Shown here: positions 34,618-47,551 of the stretch, one piece after another
Position numbering within the stretch: the first letter of the stretch is position 1
How the letters are laid out: every line of letters begins with the position of its first letter
From: Gyromitra esculenta
Taxonomy: Eukaryota; Ascomycota; Pezizomycetes; Pezizales; Discinaceae
Assembly: GCA_038503075.1 (NCBI GenBank)
Contig: JBCAML010000021.1
Location: forward strand, 992,001 to 1,056,000
Direction of reading: 5' to 3'
Length of the DNA: 64,000 nt
Translations under genes and position numbers: made by a program
Notes under the pieces: model-generated
Database searches by the model: none
Told to the model about the DNA's origin: nothing
What the model saw: only the letters and a program-made list of their open reading frames with translations

Positions 34618-36401
34618 ATGGTCACACCCCTCAAGAACGTTGATTTCCTGGACAGCTGGATCAGGGCCGAAGCCTTTAAATACGCCTATAGCGAGAAGAC
34701 TAGAGGCTTCATTGGGAAGAAGTACGTTAAGGAGCGCGTTCTCAGTGCCGTCCCGCGGGAATTCATCACCCAAGGTCACACGAGAGAAAAAATTCAGCTC
34801 AGATTGAATGATATGTTGGCGAACGAGCTGACACAAGCCTTAATTCGGGACTGCGACGAAAAACGTGCTAAAGCCATTGAACTCGAAGCCATTGCCGTTC
34901 GAAATGCTCTCAATACTGTTTCTGCTGACAAAGGTCTTGGGGCCACTGGCGACAAAGGTGTATTGGCCACCAACACCTTTGGTACTATCACAAGCGGCAT
35001 AGCTGGCGCCCCCGCTAGCTTTGTTGCTGGCATTAGTGTTCCCAGCCCAACCGCCCCGGGCACACTTGGCGCTAGTACATCCCGTGCTGGTATTACTAGC
35101 CCCAGTGCTGCACCATTTGGTACGGGAGCTAGTGGTGGGGTTAGCACTCATTTACTCAACACATTTAGTAACAATGACACCGGGAGCGCTGATGTTACCG
35201 TTCAAAAAAAGTTCGTTGACAAAGGGAAGAAGCCAATGACAGTGATGGTTGAGGACGAGGTCGAAGAAAAACCTGCACGGAAACTCATATCTGAGAGACC
35301 TCTACTGCCGGAGCGGATGCCCGATACCGACCGGGCAATTGCCGATTTTGGAGCAGCAAAATTGCCTGGTCTTTCTGAAATCCGCCCGAAAGTTACACCA
35401 AAGATAGATGTAGTTGATGACCCAAAAGATATATTTTCTCGTGGAGGAAGCACCCCCCAAAGGTATTTCCTTTTTGCCCTCATGTTAAAATATAGACAAC
35501 GACTAGTTAGGTATCAAATTAGCTTAAGCAAATATTAACTTAAACGCCAAGGAGTCGAAGCCCAGCGTCATCAATTTTCATTCCACCACCCCCGCCACCC
35601 CCACCTCTGGATTCGGATATACCATCCCTCCCCTTCAAAATGCAGCACAACATCCTAATAACTCTGCAAGGCATTCTTGAGGGTGCATGCTACGAATTTG
35701 CAAGAAAGCATTACCCCGATTTCCTAATGCGCAGAGGTTGGGACTGCCCCGAGGCGGGTGAATTAACGCATTGGACTCGGGGGCTTGCCGCCGAATTTCG
35801 TGAAAACCCTGTGAGGGTTGTAAGAGAAGCAGAACACTTCCCATTGGCGCTGAAAGGGATAGATGAAATTCGACATTCAGCCGTGCATCGGGTTCCCGTG
35901 TCAGGAAGGGACATTCAACGCCTCATAGGGAAAGCCAGGGTTTTTCTGCACATGCTCGACGCGACTAAAAGAATGTGTGACCAGGTTGACGAAATCAACG
36001 AGATTATCGAGAGAAACATTCGCATTGTCCTGGATAAACGAAGGAAGAAGGAAGATAAATTAAGGCAGGAGTTGGAGAAGTTGGAAGAATGGAAAAGAAT
36101 CTTGGAGCTTAGGGAAGTGAGAGCAGTCAGACAAGCAGAGAATGAAGAAGAAAGAATCCAAAAGTCGTTTTGTGACGAAGTGGGACTAGCACTAGAGGCG
36201 CTGGGAACTGAGGAGAGTGTTGGATATAGCGGTGAAGCAAGTGCTGAGGCTGAGGAGGGCAGTGCTGGTAACGCAAAGGAGGAGGAGCCTGCTCAATCTG
36301 AAACTGGAGTAAAACTTGACGGGGAGGAATCAACACCGGGGCAAGAAGATGAGTACTTCCACGAGTCGGAGGGATGGCCTGTCGAGGATGATGAAGTATG
36401 A
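34618..36401 (+). CDS. Uncharacterised fungal protein with a C-terminal helical domain and an R-x4-H motif, 564 aa
   Basis: The exons are 34618-35462 and 35552-36401; the join reads through a run of eight Pro codons. Residues 1-90 are charged and helical (W-I-R-A-E-A-F-K-Y-A-Y), 100-270 are Gly/Ala/Thr-rich and probably disordered. The second half has a compact domain starting at Q-H-N-I-L-I-T-L-Q-G (residue 312) with Y-P-D-F-L-M-R-R-G-W, then I-D-E-I-R-H-S-A-V-H-R (near residue 390), then a long basic coiled-coil (E-R-N-I-R-I-V-L-D-K-R-R-K-K-E-D-K) and an acidic tail. The IRHSAVHR block recurs in fungal hypothetical proteins I have met. R-x4-H is also the core of HEPN RNases, but that link is inference only. 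The start could lie upstream. Confidence 0.72.
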
Positions 36402-37283
36402 TTAAGCTGTCAACCCCCATCATCATCAGCCCCTCCCCTCCGGGGGTCACGCTCAGTCTTTTATAAGCCTGTTGATTGTAAGGTCAACAATCCCTTACAT
36501 CTTTACTGAACACAAAATAAACGTAGTGACATGTAATTTCGATGGATTTTCCTGTTACTCCATGTATGGCACGATGGCGATTATGATATCGATGATAATG
36601 ATGAACACTTTTGAATAAATTTCGAATGACAGTGTTAAATCCATATGAGTGTATATCCTGTTTACATCATACCGCGAGCCAGAAATTATTCTTTATACTT
36701 CCACACACATCTCTATCAAATCAAAGAGAATAAAACGTAGCCCTGAATTCGCCAAACGAACAAATAGATAGGCAAATAATCAATTAATATTGTGAATGAA
36801 ACTATGCCGCCGAGTTACGGTGGTAAAGAAATGCGCGTAACGTCTGGAAAGGAATAGAGATCTAGGCGTAAGCTGCCGCCATACAAGCTCCAAAGCTCCG
36901 TCCGACTACATATTTACTCGTGCCTATTATCTTCGGCCTGAAACGGCCTCGGATACAGCCATATTTTGGGGACCTCACCAACCGATGAAGTACTATTGAA
37001 GCTCAATATTTTCAACATATATTTCCAGCACACCACTAGAGACGCCAACCTTCCTGGCACAGTCTGATATAGCTACTTTCTTCTCCTCCATTGCGTAGTG
37101 TTTCATAGAAGGTTATGTATTCAGCGAGAAATTGAGCAATGCAGGTGCTGTTTTGGGTGCCGGTCAGGGATATTGATAAGGTGGAATTGCTATTCTTGAG
37201 CTATCGCTGCATATAGAGGAGACCTTTAACCTAAAAAGAAAACGAATCGATACCTACTCTTGAGCTCGTCTCAACACGCACTT
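36402..37283. other. Intergenic, no gene seen
   Basis: 3' flank of the preceding gene. AT-rich, with no frame of note and no repeat shared with the rest of the window. Confidence 0.5.
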
Positions 37284-37564
37284 TGTTGTGAGTAGTGAAT
37301 ATAATGGTATATCTGCGCAGAGCAGTAGAGAAGAAAAGAAAATATGGATGTCAAGCCCCTATATATACTCTCTATAATGCCATAGAAGCCGGGCTATAGG
37401 GTGTTCTCTGGACACCGAATAGATCGATCTGAGGAATCCCTGTAGTATCTAAAGCTTCTAGCTGAACCGGAATACCATTCGGAGAGCGTGAACCCTGGAA
37501 ACCTATAGATATTAATGTACCTAATGAATAAACAACAACAGCAACCTATAGATACATCCCAACA
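37284..37564 (+). mobile_element. Solo LTR, third family, copy 2 (diverged)
   Basis: It starts TGTTGTGAGTAG and ends CATCCCAACA. It aligns with the copy at 11949-12220 over the TATA region (CCCCTATATATACTCTC near 37358), the block CACCGAATAGATCG (near 37410) and the tail ACCTATAGATA, which occurs twice here. The flanks CACTT and CCCCG do not match, so the target duplication has decayed or the ends are misplaced by a few bases. Confidence 0.65.
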
Positions 37565-38092
37565 CCCCGAGAGCAAGAAACGAGTGACAGCTGATGAAGC
37601 TCTTGATCACCGCAAAGCTATGGGAAGTATCAAACACAGACCACTGGTAAGTGCATCTCACGGTTTCCCCCTTGAAGATGTATCCTTCATAGCATCACCG
37701 CACCAAGAAAAATGGTGAAAATATTAACAAAGTAATTTATTGGCGCTGTGAATCCTGAAATAGTTCAGGACACCGCTGCCGAGAGGTGATTCTTGGGCTC
37801 TTTAGCCTATAATACTAAGAAAGAGAACGTTCACACATGACGCCAAGAGGCAAACTTCGTAGACCTTGCATTTTGTGAACTAGTTACTACTCTACACGTA
37901 ATTTCTGCTCAAAATTTCTTCCAGTAACAATGCCTTTCGATTTCAATAAAAAGGTAGGGACATTTATTGTTTTCATTCCAAGGATCCGGGCTTGATCAAC
38001 CGTAGCATGTACGTTCTCTGTGTTGGGTTTTGCAGATTTCCGCTAAAATGTTATTCCAATACTCTTCAACTTATTCAACGCATATCGTATCA
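37565..38092. other. Intergenic, 3' flank of the GH105 gene
   Basis: I see no gene. A 67-codon frame at 37515-37718 overlaps the LTR end and has no recognisable features. Confidence 0.5.
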
Positions 38093-39491
38093 TCAAATGC
38101 CTGCCATCGCCTCGTACTCGATGCTGGCATAAATGAAAGGTCCAACTCCCTTAAAATCATTCTGTTTTTTTGCAACAGAAATGTAGTACTAGATTTCTTC
38201 AATCAGCAACCTTACTACCTCGTCAATGGCAGATAGTACAGACCTCAAACGTTCCATTACTTCCAAGGCTGCCCACATTCACTGTCCCTTCAAAATTTAA
38301 CAAACCATTGCTATCCGGTAGAGCATACTTGGAAACCAGCAACTTGTATGCCTTTTCCGCCGTTGGGAAGTAGTCGGCTTTATTGATATACCCCAGCCGA
38401 ATACCCTTCAACAGTGCATATACAAACATCGCGGTAGCACTGGTTTCAATATAGTTGCCCGCATGGCCAGGCCACGGCTCCGACATAACTAGCCACCAGC
38501 CGCCAGTCGTAGGATCCGCAGCTTTCTTAACGGCAGCAACGACCCGAACAAAATAACTCTTTAATATTACAGCTCCGGCGTTTGACGGCGGGAAATAATC
38601 GAGTACATCTAAAAGTGCCATCAAGTACCATCCCAAAGCACGATCCCAAACCTCTGGACAAGCACCCGTGATATCATCTGCCCATACAGCTACTTTTGAC
38701 TCGTCGTAGCCGTGCTTTAAAAGACCAGTGGTTGTGTTGCGAACATTCGTCTCGACGAGATCGAATTGACGTACGATATCTGCAAATGCAGTCGTATTTG
38801 TTGGCTGAAAGAAGACCGTGTACTGAGTGTAGAACGGAGCCTGCATATAAAGCCCATCAAGCCACATTTGATATTTATATGTAGAACGATGCCAGAAACC
38901 GCCTGTCGAAAAATTATTAGCTTTGAACTAGAATCACCTTTAAAGGCTATAATTACCTGCGTTATTGCGTGGATGGGTTTGTAGTTGCCTTCGTAGTGTG
39001 TCCGCCGCCGTCTTGTACCTAGCCAGACCAGTTTTAAGGTATCTGTCCCATTTTTCTGTCAGTAGTTGTTATCGGGCAGGGAATAATGAAGCACCAAGTA
39101 CATATAAACCCAAGAATAGTAGTCCTACGAATTAAATAACATACATATAAATGAATTCTGGCCCCAGTCTAACGTCATCAAGAGTGTAATACTCAAGACT
39201 ATAATCCAATATTGTACCAGTTGAACCCACAACATTGTCAATACCCGTTTTCAAATAATTGTAATAGGTGATATTTCCGGTTTTATTGTAGACCATCTCA
39301 AGTGCGCGTTCGAAAACCGCATGGTCGTAAGTTACAAGGATATTCCCAGAAGTATCTTTTCCCAGAGGAGTTTTACGAGCGATAACAGAATCGGCCATCC
39401 ATGTCGAGTACTGTCGAGCTCCAAAAACTAGGGAGAAAGGGAGGGCAAATGTGCCAAAGAAGAGTGCTGTTATGGAATTTTTCATGGCCAA
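38093..39491 (-). CDS. Secreted GH105 unsaturated rhamnogalacturonyl hydrolase, 395 aa
   Basis: GH105 enzymes remove the unsaturated galacturonyl end left by rhamnogalacturonan lyases, a step in pectin breakdown. The exons are 39145-39491, 38957-39042, 38244-38902 and 38093-38188. The first 24 residues (basic start, then A-L-F-F-G-T-F-A-L-P-F-S-L-V-F-G-A) form a signal peptide. Family blocks are G-F-W-H-R-S-T-Y-K-Y-Q-M-W-L-D-G-L-Y-M, the CPEVWDRALGWYLMALLDVLDY helix pair, W-P-G-H-A-G-N-Y-I-E-T-S-A-T-A-M-F, and the closing K-G-V-G-P-F-I-Y-A-S-I-E-Y-E. The last intron has a GTCTGT donor and would be missed by a simple ORF reading, which ends early at 38223. Met 3 is an alternative start. Confidence 0.92.
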
Positions 39492-39860
39492 CTTTGAGAT
39501 ATGGAAGCCCTACTTCAATATGGCACAAGGGTATCTTAAAATGGTTCCCCGTGGTTGTCTTTATAAAGATTTCAGGTCCCCCATAGCTATTAACGTATTT
39601 CCGCATTTCCGCAATTTCGGACTATTGCGCTCCGGAAAGTGTCTTGGTTGTGATGAGCCGTATCAATGTGTACATTGTAATTGCACTGGTACTACAGACG
39701 GACAGGCTACAACAGGGGTTTTATTGATATTCGGTACATTTACCAGGATTAAAGTTTTGAGTGATCCGGAAGTTCACCCGAAGAACCTATAACGAAAAAA
39801 TAAATAATAATAAATAAATAATAACCCGAAGAACCTGAGATTTCGGGATCTACAAAATAG

Positions 39861-40085
39861 AGTGCTACGGGTGTAGGGGAAAATCTGTCACCAGGTGGCG
39901 GTGCTGGTGGCGGAGCCTCTCTTCACGCTCGACATTTAATTCTCTCTCTCTGAAGTCTCTCTATTTTCTGTAAACTTGCTGCAAAAATTTAAGGGCTTTC
40001 GTGGTCTTGGGTTGAGTTGGCAGACGAGTTTCGCATTACCAGCACCGTCACCTAGTGACAGATTTTTCCCTACGCCCGTAGTACT
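39861..40085. mobile_element. MITE with about 48-bp inverted ends
   Basis: 225 bp. The left end AGTGCTACGGGTGTAGGG continues through A-A-A-A-T-C-T-G-T-C-A-C to GGTGCTGG. The reverse complement of the right end, AGTACTACGGGCGTAGGG, matches it with about six differences in 48 bases. The interior is CT-rich with no ORF. The target duplication is unclear (TA is possible if the ends are trimmed by one base). It sits between the GH105 and TEF1 genes. Confidence 0.78.
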
Positions 40086-40125
40086 ACATTACTCGCCCGA
40101 AAGACTGGCTGTGTCTCGAACCGTA

Positions 40126-40283
40126 CAGATATCCCTGGCCTGGTGGTAGAACTGGTCAGTTGGCGAGCAAGAGGCTGGCTAGCCCAATCCGCAGACAGAG
40201 GTTTAGGGTTTCATGCTCATTGTTACCAAGTTCCCTTCTTATCCGCCAACTAACTAGTTCCACCATCAGGCCAGGGACGTCTA
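40126..40283. mobile_element. Tc1/mariner-type MITE, family YAGAYRTCCCTGG
   Basis: 158 bp flanked by TA (40124-40125 and 40284-40285). The ends CAGATATCCCTGGCCTGG and (reverse complement of the right) TAGACGTCCCTGGCCTGA form inverted repeats of about 38 bp, extending to AGTTGGCG. It lies only 40 bp from the previous MITE. Confidence 0.82.
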
Positions 40284-40787
40284 TAACCTTCCTAATTCCC
40301 ATTCTAGAGTAGGATTTCGATCGTCCGGTGGCAGGGTCTTTGAGGGACAGTCGACTACAAGGGAATATCAGATCCCTGGGAAGCAATGGGTGAATTTTAG
40401 AGTCACCATTTATCTTGTGACCCTAGCGACGTGTAGATAGCTATTATTTCAAAGATAGAAATAAGCCATACCGTTCTGCCACCAAAAATAATGGGCTTAA
40501 TGGGATTAGAAAGTGGAAAGAGGGTAATTTAGGATTAATGGTAGCAAATGCAAGGTCAGTTTTCGAGGCGGAAAAAATGGCCATCACAATCTACGATCAC
40601 GATAATATGGACAGAATCAGAGGAGAAAAAACTTTATGCATTTCTCATCTCTTCATACAAAAGAAACAAAATGGAAATTTCCGAGACAAAAAAGGAATTT
40701 TTTTCAACGCCCCAAGTGTACGGAATAATGCATCTAGAACTCGCTAGAACTATTCCACCATACCCAGCACACCTTTTAAAAACCCAT

Positions 40788-42785
<1,998 letters not shown>

Positions 42786-43924
42786 TTTGCGTATATAAGT
42801 ATCACGGAGTTAGTTTTTTTTAAAAAAAAAGGTTGAATTACTCAGAAGAACGTAGGTATTGTTCGGTATGCTGAGAGGATGGTTAGTAGCTGAAGTGAAT
42901 GGAGAGAGAAAACTTTGGGGGATGGGGAGAGTAACTCACAGTGACAAGGAGGGGAGAAAAGAAAGAAGAGGAAATTTGCAGGTTTGTGTGGAAGATGGGC
43001 CTTTAAAGGGGAGGGGAGGGGTATTGTTGGGCAGCCCCGCCTCCAGTGCGTCTTGGCAATTTGTGACTGGGAGTGGCCGTGGGCAATAACAACGTGGGTT
43101 GCGAGTTCCAAAGTGTTTTGAGAGCCCTCTATCCGCCCACCATGCACACACAATCATGGGTGCAGCATCGGCTAGCTCTATGCAGCATAGCGGTAAAGAA
43201 AAAACTTCAAGGTGGGATGCAACAATTGAAGGAAGCCTCTGGAGTTGGAGGGGTAGGAGGGGCAAAGAGGGGTAGGCAACGCGAGTTGCCTATCACGTCT
43301 CCTTCGACCTACCGTTTCGGGCATGTTTAAGATAATTAATCACTAGGTATTCTGTCGAGTAGGAACACACGTTCGTAGTTCTTCTAAAGCATCTTGTCCG
43401 GTTGCCAGTCATTGAGACGATTTCTCTTCTTTCTTGACGAACTAAATAAATCTCTGAAGTGAAGGCACTAAATTTCCTTATCAAACAATATAAAGAACCT
43501 TGCTCCCCAGACATGAGGCTCAGTCCTTACTGCATTGGTATTCCTGCATGATAGATTTCAAGAAATCGCTGACTGTTCTTCCACGCCAACGATTGCTATC
43601 TAAGCTACGAACCATCTCTAACCGCACCTACCATGTCTAATTACATGTAGATACTAGTAGAGGATGACTCACCCTGCCAGTACTGTGAGATAGCGCACAA
43701 ACCGTTATGTACCGTATCAAACCGGTGTGACGACGGGTAGAACGTCCCGTACCGGAACTTCTCTTAGCTTATACTTACTAGATATGTCCTAACCCTTCTT
43801 CCTCTTCCTCAGTTTTGTTTCGCTTCGCATCTGAGACAAAGCCTTGACATACTCGGATTTAAACTAGGAGTTATTCGGGCCGGAGTTGGTGGTTTCTGCA
43901 GTTCAATATTTGCAAGGGTGAGTT
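42786..43924. promoter_or_regulatory. TEF1 upstream region
   Basis: The TEF1 promoter must lie in the first several hundred bases. TATATAAG-like TATATAAGT at 42792-42800 is too close to the start codon to be a TATA box. Purine/pyrimidine-asymmetric stretches (GGGGAGGGGAGGGG, 43007-43020) are present. TACATGTA occurs at 43642. Short frames of 70-110 codons have no domain. Confidence 0.45.
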
Positions 43925-44278
43925 CATGTCATCGGATTGCTCTTGCTTCCCCTATCCAGGGAATAGGTCTGGGTTCTTACGCGAATAGGAAACTTTCCAG
44001 CGTGGCAATCAAGTTCTTGATTACTCCCTCCATAAACTACAGCCTCTGGTAGAATTATTGTAGAAAAACAAGGGTTAGCGAACGCCCAAGCAGCTAATAC
44101 CACCGCCAAAATCTTTCTGATGAACTTGGAAGGTTAATAAAAGCTTTAGATTCTGAGTTGCTACAATTCCACAATAATTCTATCGGAGGCTGTAAGCTAC
44201 CATAGCCTGTCTTGCTGGATGATTTTGATGGGTAGACCTTTTATAAAAGGGAGAGCAATAGCAATCCGGAGACATGAG
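43925..44278. mobile_element. MITE, family CTCATGTC, copy 1
   Basis: 354 bp with terminal repeats CATGTCATCGGATTGCTCTTGCT and (reverse complement of right end) CATGTCTCCGGATTGCTATTGCT. The interior segment TTCTTACGCGAATAGGAAACTTTCCAGCG is shared with the shorter copy at 61431-61619. The extra length includes a second inverted pair around 44040-44190 (CTCTGGTAGAATTATTGT and ACAATAATTCTATCGGAG), which suggests a nested or duplicated unit. Confidence 0.7.
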
Positions 44279-44660
44279 TAGGGTCAGCGAGGCTTGGGCA
44301 AAAAATGAAATATTTCGTCATAAATTAGAGATCAGTTTGTTAGCCAAGCCCGCCAAGCCTCATATACCCTCTGTCTCACTGGCTCTTCCAATGTTCTAGG
44401 TTCATGAATCCCATTATCCTGGGTTAGTGAGCTTGCTCATCTCATCCGCGATGTGGATCAGAATAATACCAAGTGGAGAAATGGTTTTCTCGATCTAACC
44501 GGAAGAGTTCCCCTGGCAACAGCTTCAATTTTCGGTGGTATTTGCGTTGATCTCGCACGGACTAGCCTTCAAAGAATGGTCTACCCGTTGCACTTGCTGA
44601 CTCTTAGATGTTGGCTATTTTAACACCTTCGGTGTCCAAGCCCCAACAAGCCTGCATGTA

Positions 44661-44770
44661 CAAGCGTATGGAGGAAGTTGGAACGGCTAGGATGTTCAAC
44701 CACAGCGATTAAGCTATGAAAACATATTTTCGGTATCCTAGTCATTCCAGCTTTACCCCTCATACGCTTG
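44661..44770. mobile_element. Tc1/mariner-type MITE, family CAAGCGTATG, copy 2
   Basis: 110 bp flanked by TA (44659-44660, 44771-44772). The ends CAAGCGTATGGAGGAAGTTGG and (reverse complement of right) CAAGCGTATGAGGGGTAAAG form roughly 35-bp inverted repeats ending at CTAGGAT. It matches the copy at 33733-33844 in opposite orientation. Confidence 0.85.
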
Positions 44771-45349
44771 TACCCTTCCTCAGCTATACCAAAAACGCTT
44801 GTTGAAAACTATCCTATATCTAATAAATAATACTTAGACGAACACTTATAAACTATGAGACTACATGGGATCCCTCAAATGCATGAATATCCCGCAGAAA
44901 TCAATTGTTCTGATGACCCATAGCGCAATTAAGTTAGGCCGGTGAGCAATCTCTCTCGAATCATCTCTCAAACGATTCGATGATACTAATAGTACTGTAC
45001 CACTCAAACCCATTCCATGTGTAATCATTGATTCTAAATATTTCGCTAGGCCATGAATACGCAAATTCCCTCTTGAGCAACCTCAAGACATAGATAGTAA
45101 TAGACGTGGCAACAATGTGTACACAAGTGCCTGATGAAAGCCGGTAAGTACGCAGATTGAATAAATAAAAACACGACGCCATGCTCCAGGATAATGATAT
45201 CAACATAATATACAATAATCTGCCTCTCGCTCAGTGTCAGCCCAATGATTGTATCCGCTCACTCTGCGTTGCACGTTAGTGAAAAGAACTTACTCGTTAC
45301 AAGTCCTCATTTACAACTCACCCCTTAGAGTACCTTTGTCCATTTGAAA

Positions 45350-46584
45350 TCATCGACCCCCCAGAGCTTCACTATAAAATGTTGGAATATATTGCGGAAT
45401 GAATGTCCCGTATAGCGAATCCAGCTGTCCCAAATAATACTCTCTTGCCTCTGCAAGAGCCTCCTTAATAATCCTCAGCCGTTCCGCGGACGTCATCATT
45501 TGTTTAAAACTGTCCCAGAGTGGGGCGTGAGTGGAGCTCAGCAACAAGATAGGGTTTATTATCCCAAAAGGTACACCTACTTTGTTATCGTAAAATCCCC
45601 GCGGACATAGAGCAAATGTTGCGAAAACCTTGCCCCGCCCATATAGTCGCACAGCTCTCTAAGCCAGCGACTGGCAGTGGCGAGCGTGACAAAGGAGTTT
45701 GCCGACTTGGCCATGGGCATATCAGCCATGACATGACACTGTCCGGGAACATCAGTACAGTCTTCTCACAATAACACCGCAGTCCGTCAACACATACCAA
45801 CACCTCACTCGCTTTTGCCCTCGCGTCCTTACCGCGGAAGTTCTTTACGAGACCGTCGAAAACCATATGAAGATGATACAGCGCGACGCATTGCAGGGTC
45901 TTCTTATCATGTTCATTTTCCGTCTCCATATAGAGCCTAACGAGCCCTAAGAGAAAGCCCGCGATCGGCTTCGCAGGATCTGGGACTTCAGCGAGGATAG
46001 GCTCTGTAGGGTCATATTCGAGCTGCGTTATACGTCCCAAGGTCACTTGAATATCGAAGTCAGCTTGCTTCAGGTCCATTATCGACTTTGCCTTATGGGC
46101 GATGAGACGATCTGATTTTTCGCCAACCTGGCGGGATCTACCAGCGGTCTACACGTGAACATAAGCAATGAATGAACACGGGTATACATGTGGGTGTAGC
46201 TACACTTGGAGTCTCTGGTGGTGTGGAAACGCCTCCCGTCCCCCCTCCTCCTCTTCCATGAGCAGATGAACTGTGCGCATCCCTCGCCCCGCTTCCGCTT
46301 ACTGCTACCAACGGAGCACTGGCTCCTGATGTCTCCAAGGTCGTAGCATCTCTCATCAACGCGGACGTGTCAAGCTTGGTTGCGCTCAAAACAAGCTCCG
46401 CGACGCCAGGAAGACCTAATCTATAGAAACGCAGAGCCAATGACGACTGCTGTGCTGACCATGAGTCTGTGGGAGGGAGGGGCCGAGACGCATGACGGGC
46501 CTGGGTTGTGGTAGCAGGGGGTGGCGCTGGAGGGGGGTCTGGGGGTGACATTTGGCCGAAAGGAGAGCCAAGGAATGAGTCCAT
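45350..46584 (-). CDS. Uncharacterised protein, mostly alpha-helical, 349 aa
   Basis: I do not recognise this gene. Four exons close in frame: 46204-46584, 45798-46148, 45581-45738 and 45350-45509. Intron 2 has a GTATGT donor and a TACTGAT branch site. The first 130 residues are Pro/Ser/Gly-rich (D-P-P-P-A-P-P-P-A, GRGGGGTGG) and disordered, apart from a short helical patch with A-L-R-F-Y-R-L-G-L-P-G-V-A-E. The rest looks like a helical repeat or bundle: P-I-A-G-F-L-L-G-L-V-R-L-Y-M, T-L-Q-C-V-A-L-Y-H-L-H-M-V-F-D-G-L-V, then A-T-A-S-R-W-L-R-E-L-C-D-Y-M. The first donor (GTAGCT) is the weakest point. No catalytic motif or membrane segment is evident. Confidence 0.68.
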
Positions 46585-47551
46585 CAGGGGGGGGTTTCTA
46601 TATACCTGTATGTGTTGGCAGGGATGAAAGGAGGAGAGGAATAAGAAGTAAAGATATTGTTTTGGAGGTTGTTGTTGTTGAGGGGGTGAGGTAATGACAA
46701 TATAGCAGGTATAGGAATTACTGTGGGAGATAGGACAAGACAGGGGGAGGGGGAGCGGAGCGGCGGCGGCCAGGGAAGAGGGTGCGGGCGGAGACACTCC
46801 AATCAGGCCTAAGCCCGTTCTGTTGGTGGACTTGGACTCGGGTGATTACAGTGCCAAGGCACCCGAAGGAACCTTATTCCAGAGCCGCATTGAATCTGAG
46901 ACTGTTTGAATGAACAGTTGTACTATTGGTACTTACATACATGTAGTTAAAATTGAGTCAGGCCATCGAGGACAGGCTAACCTATACATGTACTAATAGG
47001 TGCTTGACTGGATAATCGCGTAAACAAAATACTGCATTCATATAAAGTACATTTGCTATGTGGTGAGATAAGGCTCTGATCCTTAAAATGGGAATCGTGG
47101 GATTGTTCGTGGCAAACCCTGGTTCTTAGCCGGCGTACATACTCCAGGGTAAGCGGAGCACACATGTACTCCACACTTCCATGTCTACTCTAAATATTAT
47201 GTGCCTGTAACTACCCGTCTTACGCACATCATCACAGAACCCCTGGGAAGACACTCGTGCACCCTACCCCTGCAATTGTAAATTCTTCAAGAAGTACATA
47301 CTCGCGAAGCTTTCGGTAATCGATCACTTCGTACTTCACGCATATTATATCTTCCCAACAACATAATGTATTATTTTCATACATGTATATGTGTACATAT
47401 TCAAACATAAATACACACAAAAGCTACATGTACACACCACCAAAAACACGCGGGAACGATAAGAGTCTCACAAACGTATGGTGAATATATGGTATCATCT
47501 ACACATAATCAACTAACCCCTCCCCCCCTCTTTTTCCCTCTAAATATTTGC
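46585..47551. other. Intergenic, cluster of TACATGTA palindromes
   Basis: Four exact TACATGTA sites lie at 46938, 46985, 47380 and 47425, plus the near matches TACATGTG at 46185 (just inside the gene) and CACATGTA at 47162. This is the 5' flank of the 349-aa gene and 3' flank of the TBC gene. The plus-strand frames 47489-47787 are antisense to the TBC gene. Confidence 0.55.

Noticed and set aside
34518..34639. Alternative start M-N-Q-P-A-K-P upstream of the R-x4-H gene
   Set aside because: It stops in frame after 40 codons and has no donor joining it to the main frame; kept only as a possible upstream ORF.
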